Numbered from the stretch's first letter, positions 1-8,874 are shown. The stretch is DNA of 64,000 nt from Neisseria weixii (GCF_002327085.1 NZ_CP023429.1:1240001-1304000); one strand, 5' to 3'. Notes: a model not told the origin generated them from the sequence alone. A program made the numbers and translations.

Positions 1-58
1 ATTTCATTAAAACTGTCTGAAATCAGCATTTTATCAGAAACTTTCAGACGGCTTTAAG

Positions 59-259
59 TTAATCGTCAGGGTGAAATCTGGCTGCCGCGCGCTCACGCGC
101 AACCGTGTCTTTATCTTTTAAAGTTGTACCTAAGCCCAGCTTTTTTTCATAATCGGATGGCGGTGTATCATCGTCTTCCATTCCGAATGCGCTGGCGTTG
201 ACCCAAAGCGACAGCAGCCCGGCCGCCGCCGCTAAAAAACCGATAATATACCAAAACAT
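59..259 (-). CDS. small single-pass membrane protein, unknown function
   Basis: A 66-residue protein that I do not recognise. Residues 1-20 form one hydrophobic helix (MFWYIIGFLAAAAGLLSLWV). A charged tail rich in Asp, Glu, Lys and Arg follows and would face the cytoplasm or periplasm. The ATG has a good ribosome site (GGAAAGAG) just upstream. A DUS lies beyond the stop at the window edge. The helix, ribosome site and isolated position support a real gene, but no function can be given. Confidence 0.6.
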   Translation of the reverse strand: MFWYIIGFLAAAAGLLSLWVNASAFGMEDDDTPPSDYEKKLGLGTTLKDKDTVARERAAARFHPDD

Positions 260-391
260 ATCTCTTTCCTTTCGCCATGCTCAACCAGCGCGGCTTTTTG
301 TTATGTGGGATAACTGTATCATATTCCGAGAAAAGGATAAATTGTTCTTACTTAATACAATATTCAGCGGATTAAAGCGTTAAGAAACGAA

Positions 392-426
392 AAGGCCGTC
401 TGAAAACTATGTTTTCAGACGGCCTT
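392..426 (-). terminator. inverted DUS hairpin
   Basis: Two DUS copies (AAGGCCGTCTGAAAAC and its complement) face each other across a 3-nt loop, directly after the stop of the Cys-rich 48-residue gene on the minus strand. Inverted DUS pairs commonly act as Rho-independent terminators in Neisseria as well as uptake signals. Confidence 0.7.
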
Positions 427-438
427 AATCGCAATAAA

Positions 439-585
439 TCAACCGCCACATGCACCGCAGCAACCGCCTTCGCTGTGGCCGCCGCGTTTTTCTTGATTAT
501 CCAAAACCGGCAATTCCACTTCTTCTTTGGTTTCGGGTTGTTGATTCGGCAAATCGTTGACTTTGATTTTGTTTTCTTCGCTCAT
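439..585 (-). CDS. 48-residue protein with Cys/Gly-rich C-terminus
   Basis: A short reading frame, MSEENKIKVND at the start and ending GGHSEGGCCGACGG. The first two thirds are acidic and polar and probably disordered. The last nine residues carry three cysteines and a histidine nearby, a possible metal-binding tail. A GCGAGA-like ribosome site precedes the ATG, and an inverted DUS hairpin follows the stop as for a real transcription unit. Similar short CCG-tailed proteins occur in Betaproteobacteria, but I cannot name this one. Confidence 0.55.
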   Translation of the reverse strand: MSEENKIKVNDLPNQQPETKEEVELPVLDNQEKRGGHSEGGCCGACGG

Positions 586-671
586 GGCTTCAATCTCGCT
601 TTGGGGTTAAACTTCGGTCATCATAACATAACTTTTATATTCATCTTTTGACGCAACGCAAAAATAAAGAC

Positions 672-816
672 TGAGCCCTTTGCAAAATCCCCATCTTTGG
701 TAGATTTCTTCGTTGTACGCTGCTCAAAAAATTGCCTATCTTTATGATATGTCTGCGCTTTCTGTGCTGCTCTAACTTTGAACTGTACCAAAGATGGGGA
801 TTTTGCAAAGGTTTCA
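672..816. repeat. 145-bp MITE-like element, type A copy 1
   Basis: Both ends carry a long inverted repeat (inner part CTTTGCAAAATCCCC followed by ATCTTTGGTA, mirrored at the right end). The outer bases are TGAGCCCTTT and AAAGGTTTCA. The same 145-bp length, ends and interior recur at 44425-44569 (opposite orientation) and 58248-58392. It carries no transposase and is probably a non-autonomous element mobilised by an IS with matching ends. An AG-DUS sits immediately outside its right end. Confidence 0.75.
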
Positions 817-848
817 GACCGTCTGTTTCAGACGGCCTCGTATATTTA

Positions 849-2276
849 TCAACAATATTCGCAATCCAAAATGTCTTTGCGGATATTCTTCAGCAAGAAT
901 TCAGCAGCGCTGTCGGATTCGGTTTGAATGAACACAAATAATTTCGCCACCACTTTACCGATAAATACTTTCTTCAACGCACAGGCTTCGGCGATTTTGT
1001 AAGATGCCAAGAAATCGGCGATGTCTTGCGGCAGGCTTCTTTTATCCAGTTTCACCGACGTCAGGCGTTTGTCGCTGTTGAAGCGTTGCAGCAGGGTTTG
1101 CTCTTTATCGAGCTTGATGCCTGCTTCTTTTTCTTCAGCCGTGGCACGGTTAAATGCATCATAGATTTCGGCATACAGCATGTCGTTCGGCCCTTCAAAA
1201 ATGGTAAACGGACGGAAATCGATGGCGATATTGCTGGCCACATGCCCGCTCTCAAAGCCTTTGGCGCCAAGTAATTTTTGCAGCTTTTGCGCGGCTTCGT
1301 AAGTGTATTCAGTCGCCAAGGTCTTGATGATATTGGCTTCCATCACTTGATGGCTCACCGGCTGGTCAGGTGACACGCAATTGCAGGTAAAGCCGTACAA
1401 TACTTGCGACACTTCATAGCGGCGCTGAATTTCACGGCGCTCGAATTCGACAAACTTGATGTCGTTGCGCACATATTTTTGCGTGTTCGCAACGATATAT
1501 TCCATGATGCCGTGCGTCATGCCGACCAATTGCAGACGGCTGCGGATGAAAATATTCTGAAACGCACGCAAACTGGCGGCATCACTATCTGAAAGTTTCA
1601 CCACCAAATCGGCCGGGATAGTGCCGTCGATGCGGTTGATCGCATAACGCACCGCGCGCAAACCTTCCGACTTCAACACTTCGCAGCGGATGTATTCTTT
1701 CGGCACCAACAACAAATCGATGACTTTAGACAATTTGCCGTTTTTACGTTCTTTGGCCGCCACCAGCAGGAAATCGCTTTGCGAGTTGCCCTGCCAATAT
1801 TTGGCCGCTTTAACGTAAACGGTTTCATCATCGGCGTATTCGTAAAATGACTGCATTTCACGTGCAATCGCCGCGCCGGAGGTTTCCGGTTCGGTCACGC
1901 CCAAGCCGCCGCCCTCACCTTTGAAAATCAAGTCTAAACCAAGCTTGATTTGCGATTCGCTGCCGAATTCTTGCAAAGGCTGCAATACCAGTGCGCCTTC
2001 TATGCCGGTACGCAAGGTTACCGGTACGCCGTAATGACCGGCCAAGCGCAATACTTCTTGAATTTCAAACTGATTATTTTTGCGGCCTCCGTGTTTTTCA
2101 TCCAAAAACGGCAGCAGCAATCCGGCATTTTTCAATTCCAGCCATTTGTCTTCCGGCAGATATTGCATCAAGCACAATCCGCCGCCGAATACGCGCGCAA
2201 ACGTTTCTTCGATATGTCGCAAAAAAGCAGCCGTATCCATGTTCACCGGCTGCAATGTAGATTCTGCAGATGTCAT
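849..2276 (-). CDS. acyl-CoA dehydrogenase family flavoprotein
   Basis: A 475-residue intact protein of the acyl-CoA dehydrogenase family, which oxidises acyl-CoA thioesters at C2-C3 using FAD and passes electrons to ETF. The N-terminal helical domain is followed by the FAD/substrate signature LGVTEPETSG (residues 125-134). The C-terminal helical domain holds FEGPND (about 360-365), where the Glu is in the place of the usual catalytic base. It is about 90 residues longer than a typical 380-residue member, with the extra part at the C-terminus. The ATG has a good AGAGG ribosome site. It stands alone, divergent from radA; its substrate cannot be read from the sequence. Confidence 0.85.
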   Translation of the reverse strand: MTSAESTLQPVNMDTAAFLRHIEETFARVFGGGLCLMQYLPEDKWLELKNAGLLLPFLDEKHGGRKNNQFEIQEVLRLAGHYGVPVTLRTGIEGALVLQPLQEFGSESQIKLGLDLIFKGEGGGLGVTEPETSGAAIAREMQSFYEYADDETVYVKAAKYWQGNSQSDFLLVAAKERKNGKLSKVIDLLLVPKEYIRCEVLKSEGLRAVRYAINRIDGTIPADLVVKLSDSDAASLRAFQNIFIRSRLQLVGMTHGIMEYIVANTQKYVRNDIKFVEFERREIQRRYEVSQVLYGFTCNCVSPDQPVSHQVMEANIIKTLATEYTYEAAQKLQKLLGAKGFESGHVASNIAIDFRPFTIFEGPNDMLYAEIYDAFNRATAEEKEAGIKLDKEQTLLQRFNSDKRLTSVKLDKRSLPQDIADFLASYKIAEACALKKVFIGKVVAKLFVFIQTESDSAAEFLLKNIRKDILDCEYC

Positions 2277-2471
2277 ACAACCTCTTTTTTAGATGATGTG
2301 TTTTAGAGTTTATTTACTAATTTATATCACAATCGGCGACAATCGTCATGAAAAATTTTGGCAGCTATCATTGTGAAAAGCAATGATTCATCGGATTAAA
2401 GCGCCATTACAGGCCGTCTGAATGTCAGACGGGCAAACACAAATGCAATAGTTATTTCAACAGTCCTGTGC

Positions 2472-2501
2472 AATGCCGTCTGAAAAGTTTCAGACGGCAT
2501 T
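2472..2501. promoter_or_regulatory. inverted AT-DUS pair upstream of radA
   Basis: ATGCCGTCTGAA-type DUS in inverted repeat with a 2-4 nt loop. It lies about 50 nt before the radA ATG, and a TATAAT (2514-2519) between hairpin and gene suggests the radA promoter overlaps it. This is one of the few AT-dialect DUS copies in the window. Confidence 0.6.
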
Positions 2502-2550
2502 GGGCGGCATGCGTATAATAACGGTCTCACACTTACTCACGGAATCCGTC

Positions 2551-3929
2551 ATGGCAAAAGCACCGAAAACCGTTTACCAATGCACCGAATGCGGCGGCAC
2601 ATCGCCCAAATGGCAAGGCAAATGCCCGCATTGCGGCGAATGGAACACTTTGCAGGAAAGCTTGGCCGCGCCCGATCCGAAAAACGCACGCTTCCAATCG
2701 TGGGCGGCGGATACTTCGAGCATGCAGTCTTTATCTGCCGTCACTGCAACGGAAGTGCCGCGCAATCCGACCGGCATGGGCGAGCTTGACCGTGTACTGG
2801 GCGGCGGCTTGGTTGACGGCGCGGTGATTTTGTTGGGGGCGACCCGGGCATCGGCAAATCAACCTTACTGTTGCAAACCATTGCCAAAATGGTGCAAACA
2901 CGCAAGGTGTTGTATGTATCAGGCGAGGAATCGGCGCAACAGGTCGCCTTGCGTGCGCAGCGTTTGGATTTACCGACCGATGGTGTGAATCTGTTGGCCG
3001 AAATCCGCATGGAAGCGATTCAGACGGCCTTAAAACAGCATGAGCCGGAAGTGGTGGTGATTGACTCGATTCAAACCATGTATTCCGATCAAATCACTTC
3101 CGCACCCGGATCGGTGTCGCAAGTACGGGAATGTGCGGCGCAACTGACGCGCATGGCCAAGCAGATGGGCATCGCCATGATTTTGGTCGGCCACGTTACC
3201 AAAGACGGTGCGATTGCCGGTCCGCGCGTGTTGGAACACATGGTCGATACGGTACTGTATTTCGAAGGTGACCAGCATTCCAATTACCGCATGATTCGCA
3301 CGATTAAAAACCGCTTCGGTGCGGCCAATGAGTTGGGGGTTTTTGCGATGACGGAAACCGGTTTGAAAGGAGTTTCAAATCCTTCGGCAATTTTTTTGGC
3401 GAGCTATCGAGATGATGTGCCGGGTTCGTGTGTATTGGTGACGCAGGAAGGCTCAAGGCCTTTGTTGGTGGAAATCCAAGCCTTGGTCGACGATGCCCAC
3501 GGTTTCACGCCCAAACGCCTTACCGTCGGCCTCGAACAAAACCGCCTGTCCATGCTGTTGGCTGTGTTAAACCGCCACGGCGGCATCGCCTGTTTCGACC
3601 AAGATGTGTTCCTCAACGCTGTCGGCGGTGTGAAAATCGGCGAACCCGCAGCTGACTTGGCCGTGATTCTCGCCATGCTCTCCAGCTTCCGTAATCGCCC
3701 TTTACCGGAAAAAATGGTCGCCTTCGGCGAAATCGGTTTGAGCGGCGAAGTGCGCCCCGTTGCCCGCGGGCAGGAACGGCTCAAAGAAGCAGAGAAACTC
3801 GGCTTCAAACGTGCCATCGTGCCGAAAGCCAATATGCCGCGCAATGCAAAAGAATTTCCGAATTTGGAGATTTTCGGTGTAGCGAGTTTGCAGGAAGCGG
3901 TGGAGGTTTGCAGAAATGCAGACAATTAA
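2551..3929 (+). pseudogene. radA: radA, DNA repair protein (frameshifted at Walker A)
   Basis: RadA/Sms is a RecA-like ATPase that promotes branch migration in recombination, including natural transformation. The start is MAKAPKTVYQCTECGG, with a zinc finger at C11, C14, C25 and C28. The second half has KNRFG and a Lon-like C-terminal domain (GEIGLSGEVRPV). Reading is broken in the Walker A loop at the G run 2835-2839: five Gs are present where six would give GGDPGIGKST. From there the protein continues in another frame to 3929. An ATG at 2530 is in another frame and I did not use it. A sequencing error is likely because both halves are otherwise perfectly conserved. Confidence 0.9.
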
Positions 3930-4131
3930 GATTGAAGATTTTTTTTACAAACCGCCCTTGGCTAAATAGATTTCTGCTTGTCATGCTTTCAGTACCGGTA
4001 AAAATTGACGGTATCAGCGAAATCAGTTCAAATCAAGTTCAAATTAAGGTGGCATCTACGCACAAACACAGCTAAAACATTCCAATCCCTATGCCCGCCT
4101 CTCCTTCCAATTTTCAGACAGGCATTCCGCA

Positions 4132-4757
4132 ATGATGACCGCAACCGCCAACAAACTGCTTTTCCTGCCCGGGGCATCTGGCAGCACCGAATTCTGGCAA
4201 CCTGTCATCGACCGTCTGCCGCCGCCACCTGACTGCGTCATACAGGCTTATCCGGGATTTTGGGGTGAACCGCCGCAGCCGGATGTGAACAGTTTAGATG
4301 ATTTAAGCCGTTGGATAGTCGGACAAATTCAGGAACCGGTCATTCCAGTGGCGCAATCAATGGGGGCATTATCGCCGTGCAGGCCGCTTTGCAGAAACCG
4401 CATTTGGTGCAGGGGTTGGTATTGGCTGCCACTTCGGGCGGGATGGATATGCGGCGTTTTGCAGCGGCCGACTGGCGCACCGATTATCAGGTCGAAATGG
4501 CACAACTACCGCAATGGTTTGCCGACGCCCCACAGGATTTTATGCCCGACTTCGCCCGAATCCGCCAAAAAACCTTGCTGATTTGGGGAGGCAGCGATGC
4601 CATCAGTCCGCTGGCCGCAGGCAAATTCCTGCAACGCACCCTACCCGATGCGCAGCTGGCCGTGATACCGCAAGGCGGGCACGACATGGCCTTCAGCCAT
4701 CCCGAGGAAGTGGCGCGACTGATTAGGCAATTTGTTTCGGCGCTGGCAGACGTTTGA
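4132..4757 (+). pseudogene. alpha/beta hydrolase (frameshifted)
   Basis: An alpha/beta-hydrolase fold protein of about 208 residues when the frame is repaired. It has an N-terminal beta strand (KLLFLPGASGS, oxyanion-hole region), a nucleophile elbow AQSMGG (A in place of the first G of GxSxG), an acid GGSDAISP and a catalytic His in GGHDMAF. The frame breaks exactly at the elbow, in the G run 4362-4366 (five Gs; six restore SMGGIIAVQAAL). It resembles BioH/esterase-type enzymes, but the substrate is unknown. ATGs at 4132 and 4135 are equivalent start choices. Confidence 0.75.
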
Positions 4758-4923
4758 ACATGAGTGATAACATGCAATTGGTATAAAATTCCCAGCCCGA
4801 TTCCCGTCCATGTAGGAAAATACAGAGGACTTGCGAAAATAACAGCGGATTGTCGTTTTCCGAGAATTTTCGTTTTTTGCAAATGTTTTTATCCATACCA
4901 TACGCAAAGGCCGTCTGAAAGGC

Positions 4924-5267
4924 CAAACACCGCAGCTGCATTCCGACCAAGGTGTACTTTGCCGCACCGATGCTTATCGAACGAAACTGGCTGAGAAAGG
5001 GATGGTGCAAAGCATGTCGCGCAAAGGCACGTTGGGACAATGCACCGATGGAGAGTTTCTTCGGTACATTAAAAGAGAGCTTCTATCAGGAAGGTGCGCT
5101 GTCGGTGGCAGAATTGACTAGAGTGATAGATGATTGCATACGTTATTACAACCATGAACGGATTAGTTTAAACTTGAAAAAGCTGAGTTCTGTCGGCTAC
5201 AGAACCCAGCTTGAAAAGGATGTTTAAGAAAGATTCTTAACTTGTCCAAGTATTGAGGGACAGTTCA
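4924..5267 (+). mobile_element. IS3-family (IS150-type) transposase remnant
   Basis: The 3' end of an OrfB integrase-type transposase. HSDQG at about 4939 begins the conserved DDE core, followed by GMVQSMSRKG, then in another frame WDNAPMESFFGTLK, the Glu helix YYNHERI and a normal C-terminus ending at 5227. One or more bases are missing around 5030. The 5' part of the element is absent; an AG-DUS lies where it should continue. The right inverted terminus ends in GAGGGACAGTTCA (5255-5267). It is a dead relic sitting between the hydrolase and the DUF302 gene. Confidence 0.8.
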
Positions 5268-5301
5268 AACGTTTCAGACGGCCTCATTCATTGATAATCG
5301 C

Positions 5302-5793
5302 TTATTCCGTAACCACCTTACGAATCAACTTCTCCGCGTTGGCCAACGTGTTTTCTACTTCAGCATAGTCGATTTTACTGTCCGCAATCAATGCGCGAGT
5401 ATCATTAAACACCACTTTCACATGACCGTCGGCTTCCGTTACCAATACGCGCAGCGGCAATTGCAATGCAAATTCAGGATCCTTTACCATCAAAGGCGTA
5501 CCGGCTTTCGGCGTACCAAACACAATCACTTTCGCCGGCTGCATATCCAAGCCGCTTTCTTTTGCCGCCGCTTGATGATCGATAACGGCAAACACATTCA
5601 TGCCTTTTTCTTTGACTGCGCTTTGCAGGCGGTTAACGGTTTCGTCAAAAGTATACCGGCTGGCGGCTGAATGCGTTTTATTCGTCTGCGCGTCTTGTTG
5701 TATGGCTTGGGCTGGTTTAATGGCAGAGGTAGTACAAGCGGCAATTACCGTGGTAGCAAATACTGCAATAGCTAAAGTTTTTAATGATTTCAT
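5302..5793 (-). CDS. DUF302 domain lipoprotein
   Basis: 163 residues. A signal peptide ends at a lipobox (TVIAAC, Cys about residue 20), so it is probably a periplasm-facing lipoprotein. The rest is a DUF302 domain (SRYTFDETVNRLQSAVKEKG, HQAAAKESGLDM, KVIVFGTP), a small alpha/beta fold of unknown biochemical role. It is the last gene of the minus-strand prx-lpd-rhodanese-DUF302 run, with an inverted DUS (5821-5855) separating it from the rhodanese gene. Confidence 0.8.
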   Translation of the reverse strand: MKSLKTLAIAVFATTVIAACTTSAIKPAQAIQQDAQTNKTHSAASRYTFDETVNRLQSAVKEKGMNVFAVIDHQAAAKESGLDMQPAKVIVFGTPKAGTPLMVKDPEFALQLPLRVLVTEADGHVKVVFNDTRALIADSKIDYAEVENTLANAEKLIRKVVTE

Positions 5794-5820
5794 GAAATCT
5801 CCTTCTTATATTTTTAAATC

Positions 5821-5855
5821 AAGGCCGTCTGAAAATACTTTCTTTCAGACGGCCT
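5821..5855 (-). terminator. inverted DUS hairpin between rhodanese and DUF302 genes
   Basis: AGGCCGTCTGAAA and its complement form a stem of 13 bp or more, just after the rhodanese stop. Reading through it would be needed for co-transcription of the DUF302 gene, so that gene may have its own promoter. Confidence 0.6.
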
Positions 5856-5861
5856 CAATGA

Positions 5862-6230
5862 TTATTTCAAACCTTTTTTCAATAAATCTTCATAGCCGCC
5901 ATGATTGGTCACATTGGTGTAGCCTTCTTTTTTCAGCGCTTTCAAAGCGGCTTGGGCGCGGCGGCCACTGCGGCAATATAAATTAACCGGCGCATTTTTA
6001 TCCGGACTGACTTGTTTGGTTTTGGCGGTGATTTCATTTACCGGAATATTAACCGCATTACGCAAATGACCTTGAGAAAATTCTTCCGGTGTCCGCACAT
6101 CAATCCATACGCCTTTTGCTTTGGCAGGTTGTGCAGCAACTGCTTTTTCAGTCGGCTTGGCACCCACAGCATGCGCAGACAAAGGGGCAACCCATGCAAC
6201 GGCAACAATTAACAACAGGATTTTTTGCAT
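5862..6230 (-). CDS. periplasmic rhodanese (PspE-like)
   Basis: 122 residues: an N-terminal signal peptide (QKILLLIVAVAWVAPLSAHA) and one rhodanese domain. The active-site loop YCRSGRR carries the catalytic Cys, and VWIDVRTPEEFSQGHL is the domain's first motif. Single-domain exported rhodaneses transfer sulfane sulfur, for example from thiosulfate to cyanide or a thiol. Its place beside a peroxiredoxin-glutaredoxin and a disulfide oxidoreductase suggests a shared thiol/sulfur stress role, which is inference. Confidence 0.85.
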   Translation of the reverse strand: MQKILLLIVAVAWVAPLSAHAVGAKPTEKAVAAQPAKAKGVWIDVRTPEEFSQGHLRNAVNIPVNEITAKTKQVSPDKNAPVNLYCRSGRRAQAALKALKKEGYTNVTNHGGYEDLLKKGLK

Positions 6231-6329
6231 GGTTTCATCCTTAAAATAGTTTATGAAACGGTTTGAAATGATTTTGCACGATATTATTTTCAGACGGCCT
6301 TTGACTGCTCATTCGAATGGCAACTTTAT

Positions 6330-7736
6330 TTAAGCTGATTTCAATTTCGCATTCACATCGCGCAATGCGGTGCGCAAGCCTTCTTCGATAACCGGATGAT
6401 AGAAAGGCATATCCAACATTTGCGGAATGGTCATCTTCATTTGATGCGCCCACGCCAACAGATGCGCCAAGTGTTCGGCGGCAGGGCCAAAGATTTCTGT
6501 ACCTAAGAATAATCCGGTACCTTGCTCGGCATAAACGCGCATATGGCCTTTGTTAACCAACATCACACGGCTGCGGCCTTGGTTTTTAAATGATACTTCA
6601 CCGATGACAAATTGTTCTTCTGAGTATTTGGCAGAAACTTGTGTGTATTTCAAACCAATCGAAGCAATTTGCGGCGTGGTAAACACAACACCGATGGTGC
6701 TGCGGCGCAAGCCTTCTTCCAAATTCGGATAATGGCCGGCATTATCACCGGCGATTTTACCTTGATCAGAAGCTTCGTGCAGCAATGGTAATTGGTTAGA
6801 CGCATCACCGGCGATGAAAATATTCGGAATGCTGGTTTGCATGGTCAACGGATCAGCAACCGGTACACCGCGGTCGTCCAATTTGATGTCCAAGTTTTCC
6901 AAACCAATGTTATCCACATTCGGGCGACGGCCAACAGCAGCCAACAGGTATTCTGCAGTGAATTCGCCACTTTCACCGTCTTGCTCCCATTTCACCACGA
7001 CATTGCCGTCTTTATCCAATGCAGCTTCGGTTTGGGCATCCAAATGCAAGGTCATTTCTTCGCCAAATACGGCTTTGGCTTCTTCCAACACTACCGGATC
7101 AGAAATACCGCCCAAGTTGCCGCCCACGCCGAATACTTCGACTTTCACACCCAAGCGGTGCAAAGCTTGGCCCAATTCCAAACCAATCACGCCCGGACCG
7201 AATACTGCGACACTTTCCGGCAGTGTATCCCATGAAAATACATCGTCATTAATGATGACTTTATCGCCCAATGTTTGCCATTGCGGCAACATAACCGGAC
7301 GTGACCCGGTGGCAATCACGATGGCTTTGGCTGTGATTTCGGTGTGGTCGTCAATTTGTACGGTATTGGCATCGATGAATTTAGCGGTGCCCATAATGCG
7401 TTTGTCGGCAGGCCATTCTTCTACGTCGCTCAACACGAAGCTGACGAAACGGTCACGCTCGGATTTGACGCGGTTCATCACTTCTTCGCCGTTAACCGTC
7501 ACGCTGTCTTTATCCAAATGAATACCGAATGGATCGGTATGCAAAGCATGATGACGGGCTTCGGCAGCGGCAATCAATAATTTCGAAGGCATACAGCCGA
7601 CGCGTGCGCAGGTTGTTCCATAGACGTGGCTTTCAACCAAGTAAACGCTGTCTGTGTGCAAACGGGCATTGCGGAACGCGCCCATACCGGCAGTACCGCC
7701 ACCGATTACCACTACATCTGCTTGAATTTTTTTCAT
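6330..7736 (-). CDS. dihydrolipoamide dehydrogenase-like flavoprotein disulfide reductase
   Basis: 468 residues, intact. The N-terminal FAD dinucleotide fold (VVVIGGGTAGMGAFRNA) is followed by the redox disulfide TTCARVGC (CxxxxC), the NAD fold (VAVFGPGVIGLELGQAL), FIAGDAS and a C-terminal interface domain with HPVIEEGLRTAL, holding the His-Glu acid-base pair. It lacks the lipoyl domain of the lpdA at 31434-33226, so it is a second E3-like enzyme. In meningococci, as I recall, such a gene follows the peroxiredoxin-glutaredoxin gene, as here. A role in recycling that protein is plausible but unproven. Confidence 0.85.
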   Translation of the reverse strand: MKKIQADVVVIGGGTAGMGAFRNARLHTDSVYLVESHVYGTTCARVGCMPSKLLIAAAEARHHALHTDPFGIHLDKDSVTVNGEEVMNRVKSERDRFVSFVLSDVEEWPADKRIMGTAKFIDANTVQIDDHTEITAKAIVIATGSRPVMLPQWQTLGDKVIINDDVFSWDTLPESVAVFGPGVIGLELGQALHRLGVKVEVFGVGGNLGGISDPVVLEEAKAVFGEEMTLHLDAQTEAALDKDGNVVVKWEQDGESGEFTAEYLLAAVGRRPNVDNIGLENLDIKLDDRGVPVADPLTMQTSIPNIFIAGDASNQLPLLHEASDQGKIAGDNAGHYPNLEEGLRRSTIGVVFTTPQIASIGLKYTQVSAKYSEEQFVIGEVSFKNQGRSRVMLVNKGHMRVYAEQGTGLFLGTEIFGPAAEHLAHLLAWAHQMKMTIPQMLDMPFYHPVIEEGLRTALRDVNAKLKSA

Positions 7737-7840
7737 TGTTGATTCCTTTATGATTGCTGCCTAAAACTGTTCAAACGGCTTGATTGGTTTTTAAGAAATT
7801 CCGATTAAATTTAGTAATAACCGGCTTCCCTTGTAAATAT

Positions 7841-7889
7841 AGAGTTATTCAGGTAATACCGCTATGTTCGGCATTACCTGAATAACTCT
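7841..7889. repeat. 49-nt near-perfect palindrome between prx and lpd genes
   Basis: Perfect 17-bp arms (AGAGTTATTCAGGTAAT at 7841-7857 and its complement at 7873-7889) flank a 15-nt centre. It lies in the 223-bp gap between the two redox genes. It could be a transcription attenuator or RNA-stability stem, a protein-binding palindrome or a tiny mobile repeat. It carries no DUS. Confidence 0.7.
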
Positions 7890-7902
7890 AACATTATTCA
7901 GG

Positions 7903-7930
7903 AAAGCAGCCCTAAGGCTGCTTTTCATCT
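7903..7930. terminator. GC stem-loop after the peroxiredoxin gene
   Basis: AAAGCAGCC, a CTAA loop and GGCTGCTTTTC form a short stem just beyond the peroxiredoxin stop (7960, minus strand). The T-rich side is better in the plus direction, so it is a weak or bidirectional terminator for the minus-strand gene. Confidence 0.45.
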
Positions 7931-7959
7931 TTTAGCGATTAATGATTAATCATGAATGA

Positions 7960-8697
7960 TTAAAGAGCTGCCAAGTAAGCATCCAGCTCTTCGCTGCCGC
8001 CGATGTATTTGCCGCCGACAAATACTTGAGGAGCGGTCATCTTGCCGGTGATGGCGCGTACAGAAGTCACAGTTGCGTCTTTACCCAATACGATTTCTTC
8101 GTAAGACAAACCTTTGTCTTCCAGAGCTTTTTTAGCTTTAGCACAGAATTGGCAACCTGGTTTGGTGAAGATGGCGATGGATTCTTGAGATTTCCAGTCT
8201 GGTGCAATGTAGTTCAACATGGTATCAGCATCAGATACTTTGAACGGATCACCTGGTTCTTCCGGCTCGATGAACATTTTTTCTACTACGCCGTCGTTGA
8301 CCAGCATAGAGTAGCGCCATGAACGTTTGCCAAAGCCTAAGTCGTTTTTATCAACCAACATGCCCATGCCTTCGGTAAATTCGCAGTTACCGTCAGGAAT
8401 CATCACGATGTTGTCAGATTCTTCTTCAGCAGCCCAAGCGTTCATCACGAAAGTATCGTTTACAGAAACACAGCAAATTTCATCTACGCCGTTTTCTTTA
8501 AATGCTTTAGCTAATTCGTTGTAACGCGGCAAATGAGAAGAAGAACAAGTTGGGGTAAACGCACCAGGCAATGAGAATACCACTACTTTTTTCCCGGCAA
8601 ACAATTCATCGGTAGATACGTCTTTCCAAGTGTCGCCAACGCGAGTGTGGAATACGACGCTAGGTACTTTTTGACCGGTACGATCTTGCAAAGCCAT
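7960..8697 (-). CDS. peroxiredoxin-glutaredoxin fusion protein
   Basis: 245 residues, two domains. Residues 1-160 are a Prx5-type peroxiredoxin with the peroxidatic Cys in FTPTCSSSH (C51). Residues 170-245 are a glutaredoxin with CQFC (about C181-C184) in place of the usual CPYC, plus a typical GSEELDAYL end. Such hybrids reduce hydrogen and alkyl peroxides directly at the cost of glutathione. First gene of the minus-strand redox run. A strong palindrome in its upstream region (8778-8824) is a candidate stress-regulator site. Confidence 0.92.
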   Translation of the reverse strand: MALQDRTGQKVPSVVFHTRVGDTWKDVSTDELFAGKKVVVFSLPGAFTPTCSSSHLPRYNELAKAFKENGVDEICCVSVNDTFVMNAWAAEEESDNIVMIPDGNCEFTEGMGMLVDKNDLGFGKRSWRYSMLVNDGVVEKMFIEPEEPGDPFKVSDADTMLNYIAPDWKSQESIAIFTKPGCQFCAKAKKALEDKGLSYEEIVLGKDATVTSVRAITGKMTAPQVFVGGKYIGGSEELDAYLAAL

Positions 8698-8777
8698 TTT
8701 AAGCTCCTTTTAGATTAGGGTTTAGTAAGGGTGTTGAAAATCCATAAGCACATTCTAAGCCACCGATTTCCATTTGT

Positions 8778-8824
8778 ATAATTTATAGTTCAAATAATCT
8801 TAATAATTTAAAACTATAAATTAT
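8778..8824. promoter_or_regulatory. palindromic operator candidate upstream of prx-grx
   Basis: 13-bp perfect arms ATAATTTATAGTT (8778-8790) and AACTATAAATTAT (8812-8824) frame a 21-nt AT-rich centre, ending about 80 bp before the peroxiredoxin ATG. The outer ATAG...CTAT pair recalls the OxyR tetranucleotide pattern, but the span (33 nt) is shorter than the canonical 37 and the inner tetrads do not match. OxyR control is therefore only a possibility. Confidence 0.45.
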
Positions 8825-8874
8825 GTCATTGCTTCTAAAGCTGCAAATATAGGCCGTCTGAAAAATTTCAAGGT

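Noticed and set aside
732-941. Reading frame MPIFMICLRFL... within a type A repeat
   Set aside because: A similar start is found in the copy at 44425-44569 because the repeat is the same DNA; the frames diverge on leaving the element and copy 3 has stops, so it is not a gene.
2835-2839. Poly-G tract in radA as phase variation
   Set aside because: Tract is only five bases and the gene is a cytosolic repair protein; sixteen other genes show the same one-base loss, so a common technical cause is simpler.
8778-8824. Firm OxyR site call
   Set aside because: Outer tetrads fit, but the total span and inner tetrads do not match ATAG-N7-CTAT-N7-ATAG-N7-CTAT.
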